A DNA stretch of 6,869 bases from Candidatus Omnitrophota bacterium (GTDB lineage Bacteria > Omnitrophota > Gorgyraeia > Gygaellales > Profunditerraquicolaceae). The notes beneath the pieces were generated by a model. It did no database searches. It was not told where the DNA came from and was given only the letters and a program-made list of their open reading frames with translations. The DNA is taken from positions 1 to 6,869 of the forward strand of contig JASEHM010000054.1 of NCBI GenBank assembly GCA_030018895.1, written 5' to 3'. This document shows positions 1-5,965 of the stretch, in pieces. Position numbers and translations under genes: made by a program. Each line of letters begins with the position of its first letter. The first letter of the stretch is position 1.

Positions 1-70
1 GATTTTTTCTCGTCGTGAATTCCCGCTTAAAGATTGCGGGAATGACACTCTAGTAACTAATTTCGACAAC
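1..70 (-). repeat. Dispersed palindromic repeat, copy 1 (inverted, cut by window edge)
   Basis: The reverse complement of this stretch matches the repeat at 4434-4503 and 6819-6869. It contains a perfect 8-bp stem, ATTCCCGC (19-26) with GCGGGAAT (36-43), around a 9-nt loop. The left part (1-18) matches the A-rich tail of copy 2. The divergent right end (44-70) still aligns with the leader of copies 2 and 3, with about six substitutions. Its orientation is opposite to the other two copies. The ATTCCC-spacer-GGGAAT form resembles the widespread dRS3-type small repeats known from Neisseria; that comparison is by form only. Confidence 0.85.
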
Positions 71-320
71 AATGAAATATTATAGGAATCCATTCCTGCC
101 AGAACCACATTCCTAAAATAATTAATAGAAATAAAGGCGTGATATATTTAATAATAAATTTAGGTTCTTTCGTTATTTTTGTAGAAAGATTTATATAAGG
201 TATTGAGATACAAGGGGAAATAAAAAAACACAGGTTGTAAGCGAAATATCGTGTTATTGCAGGCATATTCGCTTCGCTTAAAGTACGTAAACTCCGCCAA
301 GTAATCTCTCTGTGTGTCAT
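57..320 (-). pseudogene. Possible remnant of a sodium-dependent (NSS/SNF-type) transporter C-terminus
   Basis: This is an 87-codon open frame whose ends both lie in repeats. The ATG (318-320) falls in the terminal inverted repeat of the 315-472 element, and the TAG (57-59) falls inside repeat copy 1. The first 25 or so residues have no family look and seem repeat-derived. The rest has two hydrophobic stretches (about residues 27-45 and 56-80). The second, with a FIIKYITPLFLLIILG core followed by WFWQEW, resembles the last membrane helix of bacterial sodium:neurotransmitter-symporter family proteins, where an IKYxTPxxLL pattern is common. That family runs to more than 400 residues and about 12 helices, so nothing functional of it could remain. 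No ribosome binding site fits the start. I read it as a decayed gene end caught between two repeats. A small unrelated membrane protein, or a chance frame, is the alternative. Confidence 0.35.
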
Positions 321-472
321 TCAGACTGTGTCATAATGACAAAAACACCGTCATTGCGACACAGTCTGATTCCGAGCGAGGCCGTAAGGTCGAGGAATCT
401 ATGTTCTTTTAGATCCCTCGACTCGCTGAGCTTACGTCTTGAGCAAGGCGAATGTACTCGCTCGGAATGACA
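315..472. repeat. MITE-like composite palindromic element
   Basis: The element is bounded by 8-bp inverted ends, TGTCATTC (315-322) and GAATGACA (465-472). Inside it a strong hairpin pairs 321-332 with 358-369 (12 bp), continued by 335-340 with 350-355, around an A-rich 9-nt loop. A second hairpin pairs ATTCCGAGCGAG (369-380) with CTCGCTCGGAAT (457-468), and encloses an inner stem of 388-400 with 411-422 (one mismatch). No protein is encoded. The TGTCATTCC-type ends and GAGGAATC/GATCCCTCG arms are typical of short non-autonomous repeats scattered through many bacterial genomes. In RNA from the minus-strand operon it would lie beyond the last gene and might stabilise the 3' end, but no U-tract follows to make it a clear terminator. 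Confidence 0.65.
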
Positions 473-544
473 AGATATCCACAAAAATAACAAAAGACTC
501 CATAAAACTATTATATTTACCTTTAAACTATTTTACAAGTAATT
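473..544. other. AT-rich tail between repeat element and 77-aa gene
   Basis: This 72-bp AT-rich stretch holds no gene. Two similar short units (AAACTATTATATTTAC and AAACTATTTTAC) lie next to each other at about 507-537. I see no GC-rich stem followed by a T-run on the minus strand, so the terminator of the left operon is not evident here. Confidence 0.5.
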
Positions 545-778
545 TTACATAGCACTCAGCGCTTCCTGGATTAAAGGCAAAATACCCTCTGCTTCCTGCT
601 TAGACAGCCTGCCTAAACGAGCAAAATTATAAAGGCCTTCCTTATTTTTTATTTCCCTGCCAATCTGCAATTTATTCGCGCCGTTGTTGTAAGAATATAC
701 GCTTACTACAATCTTTCCTTCCCCTACTTCAAGTTCCCTTACAAATAACTGCTTATCCAAACTGCTGTTATATGGCAT
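545..778 (-). CDS. Small protein of unknown function, possibly PC4-like
   Basis: This is a 77-aa protein that I do not recognise with certainty. The start is supported by AAAGGA just upstream of the ATG, and it lies 27 nt after the NnrE stop, as the last gene of the left operon. It is soluble, with no signal peptide or membrane segment. The likely fold is several beta strands, including one around residues 20-31 (GEGKIVVSVYSYN) and one around 36-43 (KLQIGREI). A GRLSKQEAEGILPLIQEAL segment at about residues 56-74 should form a C-terminal amphipathic helix. A strand-rich body followed by one long helix, together with the KLQIGR strand, recalls bacterial PC4/YdbC-type single-strand nucleic-acid binding proteins. 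That is a resemblance in layout only, and no catalytic motif is visible. Confidence 0.75.
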   Translation of the reverse strand: MPYNSSLDKQLFVRELEVGEGKIVVSVYSYNNGANKLQIGREIKNKEGLYNFARLGRLSKQEAEGILPLIQEALSAM

Positions 779-805
779 ATTTCCTTTCTAGAGGGTAACA
801 AATAG

Positions 806-1540
806 TTACTCTCTCTTCTCTTTACCTTCTACTCTCTTAACAGGTATCCCTAAATCCTTTACTACAATCCTTCCGCAATATTTTGGCCCATCATTGATAA
901 CCATGCCTCGCTTCTTAGCTATAAATGTAACTGTCTTATTCGCTTTTACGCAACAACCCAGAACCTTTCCGGTTGTGGCATCTAAACCTGATGGAATATC
1001 TACGGACAAAATATACGCCTTTGAGGTGTTAATTACTCCGATTAATCCCCTACAGATTCCTCTTACTTCTCCTGCCAAGCCTACGCCCAACAAAGCATCA
1101 ACAATCAAATCGTATTTTGAAATCTTATTCTCAAACAAAAATGAAGCTTCGCCCCGTCTTAAAGAGCGATGGTGAATACATAAGCTGTCTTCTCTAATCT
1201 CTGTTATTTTTTGTTTTAGTCTTAAGAGAATCCCTAGATTTATTTTTGCCTCATTTTCTACATCCTGAATTCTTCCTGCCAAAAAAATATGTAGTTTTAC
1301 GCCGCTTATTAAAAGATGCCTGGCTGCCACAAAACCATCTCCGCCATTATTACCCCTGCCGCAAAAAATCGCAGCCTGACCCTTATAAGGCAAGGCCTTT
1401 AAAGCCTCGCAAACCACAGCCCTGCCGGCATTCTCCATTAATACAAGCGTAGAAATGCCAAATTTTTTCTGAACCCTTATATCAATTTCCTTGGCTTGTT
1501 TTGCGGTTAAAATCCCTGAGTAACTAAAATTTTTTTCCAT
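806..1540 (-). CDS. nnrE: NAD(P)H-hydrate epimerase (YjeF N-terminal domain)
   Basis: This enzyme interconverts the R and S forms of hydrated NADH and NADPH, so that the partner dehydratase NnrD can restore the cofactor; it acts in the cytoplasm. The family's landmarks are all present: LMENAGR (34-40), the GRGNNGGDG nucleotide loop (61-69), DALLGVG (148-154), VDIPSGLDATTG (180-191) and TVTFIAKKRG (203-212). It is a stand-alone epimerase of 244 aa with no fused dehydratase domain, and no nnrD lies in the window. Residues about 120-132 form a basic extra loop just before the conserved D148; their DNA (about 1146-1170) matches a palindromic repeat seen in the upstream gene. The start overlaps the end of the MazG-like gene by 17 bp and has no good Shine-Dalgarno sequence, so translation is probably coupled. 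Function is sure from motifs; activity with the insertion is not. Confidence 0.95.
   Translation of the reverse strand: MEKNFSYSGILTAKQAKEIDIRVQKKFGISTLVLMENAGRAVVCEALKALPYKGQAAIFCGRGNNGGDGFVAARHLLISGVKLHIFLAGRIQDVENEAKINLGILLRLKQKITEIREDSLCIHHRSLRRGEASFLFENKISKYDLIVDALLGVGLAGEVRGICRGLIGVINTSKAYILSVDIPSGLDATTGKVLGCCVKANKTVTFIAKKRGMVINDGPKYCGRIVVKDLGIPVKRVEGKEKRE
1146..1170. repeat. Degenerate copy of a palindromic repeat inside nnrE
   Basis: TTCGCCCCGTCTTAAAG at 1148-1164 matches 1853-1869 with one substitution (T for C at the tenth base). The right arm of the palindrome has decayed here (GAGCGATGG instead of GCGGGGC). It is read in frame in nnrE as a basic loop, HHRSLRRGEAS (residues 123-133). 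Confidence 0.55.
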
Positions 1541-1946
1541 GCCGGTATGGCCGGGTTTTATTGTATTCTATTTTTTTTAAAAGCGCCTTCTCTAAATTAA
1601 TCTTCTTTCCGCCGCAGTAATCAAATATACGGATACAACAATCTGCTAACTCCTCAGCCACCTGCTCTTTCCTGGCGCGATGGCGCATCGCCTCAAGCGC
1701 CTCGGATAACTCTGAATGCATCAGCGCAATAAGCTCGCCTTCATTGCGGTTAACTTCCCACCAACCCTTTTCTTTTGCAATCCTATGGCATTCTTTAATA
1801 AATCCGCCTATCCCCCATTTGCCTTGCGCCATATAAAGTCGGGGTTTATACGTTCGCCCCGCCTTAAAGCGGGGCTCAGTATTTCGCTCCAAAAAACCTC
1901 CCCGCCTTATAAGCGGGGGAGGAGCTTCATTTTTGCGTTTGCGCAT
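1524..1946 (-). CDS. MazG-like NTP pyrophosphohydrolase
   Basis: This is a member of the all-alpha NTP pyrophosphohydrolase superfamily, which hydrolyses (often non-canonical or damaged) NTPs to NMP and pyrophosphate. The metal-binding signature ExxE(16)ExxD is visible as E79-LS-E82 and E99-LA-D102 in a 140-residue product. The recognisable domain runs from about residue 41 (GKWGIGGF) to 127. I chose the ATG at 1944-1946 because AAAGG lies five bases upstream. This start overlaps the end of the lipoprotein gene by 20 bp. The frame stays open to a TTG at 1985, and a further ATG at 1832 lacks any ribosome binding site. Residues 8-37 (APPPLIRRGG..., then EPRFKAGRTYKP) are encoded by two palindromic repeats and are unlike the family, so they are probably an added tail. 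Next to NnrE, a role in nucleotide housecleaning is a reasonable inference. Confidence 0.85.
   Translation of the reverse strand: MRKRKNEAPPPLIRRGGFLERNTEPRFKAGRTYKPRLYMAQGKWGIGGFIKECHRIAKEKGWWEVNRNEGELIALMHSELSEALEAMRHRARKEQVAEELADCCIRIFDYCGGKKINLEKALLKKIEYNKTRPYRHGKKF
1856..1875. repeat. Palindromic repeat inside MazG-like gene (unit 1)
   Basis: This is a perfect 7-bp stem, GCCCCGC (1856-1862) with GCGGGGC (1869-1875), and a 6-nt loop CTTAAA. It is translated in frame near the N-terminus of the MazG-like protein. The TTCGCCCCGCCTTAAAG portion recurs, with one change, inside nnrE. Confidence 0.8.
1897..1922. repeat. Palindromic repeat inside MazG-like gene (unit 2)
   Basis: CCTCCCCGC (1897-1905) pairs with GCGGGGGAGG (1913-1922), leaving one bulged G, around a CTTATAA loop. 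It lies 21 bp from unit 1, shares its CCCCGCCTTA core, and encodes the APPPLIRRGGF stretch of the MazG-like protein. Confidence 0.8.
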
Positions 1947-2376
1947 TAGGCCTTTCTTGAAAGAAAGAAAAGATTCTCCCTGCAATCAATTCTTTCGCAT
2001 AAGTACTTTCTGAAGATACCTCTATAATCGTATTAGCTAAATTCATTTTTGTAAAAAATATGCCTACCGGCGTTGTGTCATTATCAGAAACATAAATTGC
2101 AATTCTGCCCGTCTTAGGATCTTGCGCATATATATATGAGCCTGTTTTAAGTAAAATCTTTTTAACTTTTTCATATGCACTGTGATAATCTAAATTAAAT
2201 TCCTTTGATAACGCATCCTTTCTAGACTCGTCCCCGCCCTTTTGAGAAAGCCCTGCTATACCTAAGGCTGCTTCTTTTACTGTCGCGCAGCCAATAGATG
2301 CAGTAGAAATGAGAAAATAGAGGATGGTGAATAGAATTATCTGTGTAAACTGTATTTTCAATCTATATTTAATCAT
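1927..2376 (-). CDS. Small putative lipoprotein of unknown function
   Basis: This 149-aa protein has a basic N-terminus, a hydrophobic stretch (about 11-28) and a Cys at residue 30 in the context ASIGC. It therefore probably starts as a lipoprotein signal peptide. The lipobox is poor, because the -3 position is Ser rather than Leu/Val/Ile. The mature part begins with a low-complexity linker. From about residue 58 it forms one small domain with the patterns YHSAYEKVKKILLKTGSYIYA, then GRIAIYVSDNDTTPVGIFFTK, then TIIEVSSESTYAKELIAGRIFS. This alpha/beta layout looks like the small periplasmic lipoprotein domains of the DUF3568 kind; I recall similar Omnitrophota proteins but cannot verify it. 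The start has a strong AGGAGG site four bases upstream. It lies 29 nt after the phospholipase gene and overlaps the MazG-like start by 20 bp, inside the operon. Confidence 0.85.
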   Translation of the reverse strand: MIKYRLKIQFTQIILFTILYFLISTASIGCATVKEAALGIAGLSQKGGDESRKDALSKEFNLDYHSAYEKVKKILLKTGSYIYAQDPKTGRIAIYVSDNDTTPVGIFFTKMNLANTIIEVSSESTYAKELIAGRIFSFFQERPNAQTQK

Positions 2377-2405
2377 TTTCCCTCCTGCGCTGTTTACTCG
2401 TTAGC

Positions 2406-4418
2406 CTATTCATTCACCAGCTGCCATATCTTATCTAGGTTCTTACGCGCCTCAATCTCTCCTCTTTTTGCGAATTCAGATGCCCTGTGCAGTTCCAGGC
2501 AACACATGCCTGAAGTATCCGGATGCAAAAGAACATCTGCAAGAAGCGCCTCTTTTTGCGCCACCTCAGATTGCAATATCTCAACACTGCTAAATATAAT
2601 ATTAAGTATATTTAACTTAAAAATTCCCTTTAACCCCTGCCTTAAGTCAAACCACCTTTTTTTCTTTAAATTAGGCGGCCAGATATCTGTAGCCCCTCCT
2701 TTTAATCTCTCATATTGCCGCCAGATATCTTCTTTACTTGGAGTAACATCTACGGCGATAATCTTTTTTATCCCCATCTTTAACAAGGGCTCAGTAGGCA
2801 ACGGACTAATTACTCCGCCGTCAAAAAGCATCTCCTCCTTAAACCTAAAAGGCGCAAATACCCCAGGAATAGCACAGCTTGCCATAACCGCATCCACCAA
2901 ACTCCCTTTATCTAAAATCCTAGTTTCCTTTCTTTTAACATTACTGGCAACAATCTTTAAGGGAAGTTTTGTATTATAAAAAGTTTTATCACCCAGATGT
3001 TTTTTTAAAAATTTCTTAAGCTTACTTCCTTTAATAAACCCTAGAAGGGGAAATTGAAAATCTATTAAATTCCAGATTTGAGCCGGCTCTTTAAATTCCT
3101 TTGAAATCTCTAAAATCTCACCGCTTGTTTTCCCTGTTGCCCAGAGGCTGGCAATCAAGGCGCCGACGCTTGAACCGGCAATAACATCAATAGGAATCCG
3201 TTCTTCTTCTATAACCTTTAATACGCCGACGTGACAAAAACCATACCCCACGCCTACGCCTAATACAAGGCCTGTCCAACAATCGCCTAATTGCCTAGCC
3301 TGTCTTCTTACTGCCTGAGAATATTCGCAGGCAGGATTATCTAAAACTAATCTATCAACTGTTTTAAAATCTATTCTTGGTAAAGTCGCAAAAACAGCCT
3401 TGCCTAATATTTTAAGCTGCTCCTCGTGCTTAAGTTTTGAAGATTTATATTCATTAATAACTATATTTATTTTCCCCGGATTAAATTTAAATTCCGCCTC
3501 AAGATGAGATATTAAATTATGCGTCCTCTTTAAATCTACTGGATCAGGACTGGTTAAAACTTGAATCAGGTCTGACTGATTAAGCACGCTAAAGATTGAC
3601 CTGTTCATAGAAGAAGGTAGATCAAAAATAAGATAATGGTAATCATTAATCAAAAAGCTCAAAATCCCCATCAACCTTTCTACGCAAGATTCATCCTTAG
3701 GGATATAATGAAAACAAATAATATCAATTCCAAACCTGCTCTTTATAAGGAAATCCCCTGATAAATGCGGATTATCGTAGACAGGATTTGACAAATCAAG
3801 CACCTTTTGATTCTGTATTTCTAATTTGCGCTTAAGCGTGTGGGTTTTATCTAATGAGGCGATATCTAAAACTATTACTGATTTATGTGTTTCTTGAGCT
3901 AAACTTAAAGCCAAATTAAGTGCATAGGCTGTCTTACCTGCCTGGGAATAAGAGCTGAATACGGAAATAATTGTACTCTCAAAAACCCTTTTTTCATGCA
4001 TATCTTTACATTTAATCCTGCGCGATAAGGCATGGCTTAAATCTATGGCAAGAGAGGGAACCTTTTTTAACACAAAATCAAAATCTTCTTTTTTAATAAT
4101 TAAAAGTAGGCAGTCATTTAAACACTCTGCTGTTACTGAATGCGGCTCACTTGTTAGGAGTGAAATAATTCCAAAATATTTCCCCCGGTGCAAATATTCA
4201 ACTATCTTCCTATCCCCTAATTTCATCTTTGTACCCAACACTACCCTTCCTAAAACAAGGCAGTAAAAGGCGCTGGGAGGAGAGCCCTCCTCGTAAATAA
4301 CCTCACCCTTCTTATATTCAGAGATATGAGAGTTCTCTTTAATAATATTGCGTTCTGATTCGGTTAAATCCACAAATAAAGGGAACTCCTTTAATATTAA
4401 ACCTTTGTCTATTCTCAT
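2406..4418 (-). CDS. NTE-like patatin phospholipase with cNMP-binding and MinD/ParA-like domains
   Basis: This 670-aa protein has three domains. Residues about 10-130 are a cyclic-nucleotide-binding fold (YKKGEVIYEEGSPPSAFYCL at 35-54, then LHRGKYFGIISLLT). Residues about 148-370 are a MinD/ParA-like P-loop domain, with an SYSQAGKT loop (156-163) and a FDLPSS Walker-B-like strand (265-270). Residues about 382-670 are a patatin-type lipid hydrolase, with GSSVG (415-419, nucleophile Ser417) and DGG (533-535, Asp533). The order CNB, P-loop-like, patatin matches neuropathy target esterase and its bacterial homologues, which cleave lysophospholipids and phospholipids. The oxyanion loop reads GVGVGYG (387-393), where the family usually has GGGxR/KG. 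No signal peptide or transmembrane helix is clear, so it is probably a cytoplasmic or membrane-associated protein. The start has no obvious Shine-Dalgarno sequence. It is the first gene of the left operon, with repeat copy 2 directly upstream. Confidence 0.9.
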   Translation of the reverse strand: MRIDKGLILKEFPLFVDLTESERNIIKENSHISEYKKGEVIYEEGSPPSAFYCLVLGRVVLGTKMKLGDRKIVEYLHRGKYFGIISLLTSEPHSVTAECLNDCLLLIIKKEDFDFVLKKVPSLAIDLSHALSRRIKCKDMHEKRVFESTIISVFSSYSQAGKTAYALNLALSLAQETHKSVIVLDIASLDKTHTLKRKLEIQNQKVLDLSNPVYDNPHLSGDFLIKSRFGIDIICFHYIPKDESCVERLMGILSFLINDYHYLIFDLPSSMNRSIFSVLNQSDLIQVLTSPDPVDLKRTHNLISHLEAEFKFNPGKINIVINEYKSSKLKHEEQLKILGKAVFATLPRIDFKTVDRLVLDNPACEYSQAVRRQARQLGDCWTGLVLGVGVGYGFCHVGVLKVIEEERIPIDVIAGSSVGALIASLWATGKTSGEILEISKEFKEPAQIWNLIDFQFPLLGFIKGSKLKKFLKKHLGDKTFYNTKLPLKIVASNVKRKETRILDKGSLVDAVMASCAIPGVFAPFRFKEEMLFDGGVISPLPTEPLLKMGIKKIIAVDVTPSKEDIWRQYERLKGGATDIWPPNLKKKRWFDLRQGLKGIFKLNILNIIFSSVEILQSEVAQKEALLADVLLHPDTSGMCCLELHRASEFAKRGEIEARKNLDKIWQLVNE

Positions 4419-4433
4419 ATATTAAGCATCATC

Positions 4434-4526
4434 GCTGTCCAAATTAGCTGATAGAGTGTCATTCCCGCAATCTTTAAACGGGAATTCACGACAAGAAAAA
4501 ATCTGGATACCCGCTTTCGCGGGTAT
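4434..4526 (+). repeat. Dispersed palindromic repeat, copy 2 (complete)
   Basis: This is the only complete copy, and it has two hairpins. The first pairs ATTCCCG (4461-4467) with CGGGAAT (4479-4485); the eighth pair of the other copies is lost by a G-to-A change. The second is a perfect 8-bp stem, ATACCCGC (4507-4514) with GCGGGTAT (4519-4526), closing a TTTC loop. The first 51 bases match 6819-6869 at 50 positions. The repeat ends only 15 bp before the start of the phospholipase operon (minus strand), so that operon's promoter must lie inside the repeat or beyond it. I found no convincing -35/-10 pair there. Confidence 0.85.
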
Positions 4527-4572
4527 AACAAATTTGATATCTCAAAATACATTTCGCGTTGATAAGTAACGT

Positions 4573-5808
4573 CTAATTTGAACACGAGTGATTAAGCATC
4601 CCGGTTTTACAAACCTGTGCAAAGCACATTGCGCTTTCTCTTATTCTACGGTTATAGGTATTATAATCAACTTCAATAAGGCCGAAACGCTGGCTAAAAC
4701 CCTTATCCCATTCAAAATTATCTATCAGCGACCAGTAAATATACCCTAAGATATTAACCCCTTCTCTAATGGCAAGATACAGGCTCTTTAAATGCCGATA
4801 AATAAATGCCCATCTTAAAGTATCATCTTCAGTGCATATGCCGTTTTCTAAAATAAAAATCGGCAGATTATACCTTTTTAGCCTTAAGAGTAAACTATAC
4901 AAGCCTTCCGGATATATATCCCAGCCCAAAGAATTCTTCTCTAATTGGCTATGGTTTTCTTTACAGCAATCAAGGAATAAATTCTTAAAATACCATTTTT
5001 TTACATCTACTAAAGAACGGGTATAATAATTTATCCCAATAAAATCAAGGGTTTTATGCTTGGTTAATTTATCTAAAAAATTAAAATTAAATGTCTTATC
5101 CCTTAAATAGACAGCTAAGTTATTTTTTAATGTCCTCTTGCATGGTTCAAACAACTGCATATTCTTAGCAATACTAACAAAAGGTTTTGGCAGGTTTCTT
5201 TTTTTATAAATGCCATGGATGAGGCTATAGGCTTTAATATGAGAAAGGGCTAAATTATCAACTACTGCCTGCGCCTTTAGAAATGATTTTTCCTGAGGAG
5301 GCCAGGCGCCTAAAATATAGGCATGATAGGCATAAACCATTGGCTCATTTATAGTTACCCAAAAGCGCACATTTTCGCATAAAAGTTCAATGATTTTTTC
5401 TGCGTATCTTAAGAAATATTTATGAGCATTTTTATTCTGCCAGCCGCCTATTTTAGCAAACCACAAAGGGTTAGTAAAATGATGCAGAGTAACTATGGGT
5501 TCTATATTGCGCTCTTTTAAAGCATCGATCACCAGTTTATAATGCTCTAATTCTTTTGCTAAAAATCTTCCCTCTTCAGGCTCAAGGCGGCTCCATTCAA
5601 TGGATAAACGATGGCTATTATGATTAAGCTGCTTGGCTAAATCAAAATCTTCTCTATATAAATCGTAATGACGGCAGGCTTTTTGACAGGGGCCTTTTAA
5701 GGCAATTCTTTTCTCCCACTCCCACCAATCGCTATTTACATTATCGCCTTCTACCTGATAGGAAGAGGTAGCCGCGCCCCAGAAAAAGGACTTTGGAAAC
5801 TGTAACAT
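4573..5808 (-). CDS. Family 1 glycoside hydrolase (beta-glucosidase type)
   Basis: This is a retaining beta-glycosidase with a TIM-barrel fold, here 411 aa and somewhat shorter than the usual 440-470. The family features are clear: the N-terminal FPKSFFWGAATSSYQVEG (4-21, with Gln18 of the sugar site), HRLSIEWSRLEPEEG (66-80), TLHHFTNPLWF (107-117), the acid/base Glu155 in TINEP and the nucleophile Glu321 in LENG. The C-terminal YWSLIDNFEW and GFSQRFGL motifs are also present. Glu366-Trp367 in NFEW favours a non-phosphorylated sugar in the -1 site, as opposed to 6-phospho-beta-glucosidases. There is no signal peptide, so it acts in the cytoplasm on imported or internal beta-glycosides; the exact sugar cannot be told. 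The nearest AGGA is 16 nt from the ATG, too far for a normal Shine-Dalgarno site. A terminator-capped riboswitch lies directly upstream. Confidence 0.93.
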   Translation of the reverse strand: MLQFPKSFFWGAATSSYQVEGDNVNSDWWEWEKRIALKGPCQKACRHYDLYREDFDLAKQLNHNSHRLSIEWSRLEPEEGRFLAKELEHYKLVIDALKERNIEPIVTLHHFTNPLWFAKIGGWQNKNAHKYFLRYAEKIIELLCENVRFWVTINEPMVYAYHAYILGAWPPQEKSFLKAQAVVDNLALSHIKAYSLIHGIYKKRNLPKPFVSIAKNMQLFEPCKRTLKNNLAVYLRDKTFNFNFLDKLTKHKTLDFIGINYYTRSLVDVKKWYFKNLFLDCCKENHSQLEKNSLGWDIYPEGLYSLLLRLKRYNLPIFILENGICTEDDTLRWAFIYRHLKSLYLAIREGVNILGYIYWSLIDNFEWDKGFSQRFGLIEVDYNTYNRRIRESAMCFAQVCKTGMLNHSCSN

Positions 5809-5834
5809 AATTTTATAGAATTCATCCTACAAAC

Positions 5835-5908
5835 AAAAAATCCCAACAGCAGGCCGTCAGGCCGTGGTTTGGCGCTCAAACAGCCAAAACCACATCTTTC
5901 TGTTGGGA
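5835..5908 (-). terminator. Branched intrinsic terminator of the riboswitch leader
   Basis: On the minus strand TCCCAACAG (5900-5908) pairs with CTGTTGGGA (5841-5849), a 9-bp closing stem followed at once by six T (5835-5840). It encloses two further hairpins. GTGGTTT plus GGC pairs with GCCAAACCAC (5864-5893, one bulged T). GGCC-TGAC-GGCC lies at 5852-5863. Termination here would stop RNA 26 nt before the glycosidase start. Confidence 0.88.
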
Positions 5909-5965
5909 CGAAATAAGAAGTCGGCCGACAAAGGACTTATTTCCATCCTTTCCTCGTGCTTCTTC

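Noticed and set aside
1538..1551. Near-palindrome CCATGCCGGTATGG at the nnrE start as an operator or start-codon hairpin
   Set aside because: It is short, imperfect, and lies within the coding end of the upstream gene; nothing else supports a regulatory role.
894..2979. Open frames on the plus strand opposite nnrE, the MazG-like gene and the phospholipase
   Set aside because: They lie wholly over well-supported minus-strand genes, resemble no family and have no ribosome binding sites. They are antisense shadows.
5809..5840. A separate promoter (TATAAA at 5812-5817) just before the glycosidase start
   Set aside because: The only -35 candidate at proper distance is a T-run with two matches, and the -10 would end three bases before the ATG.
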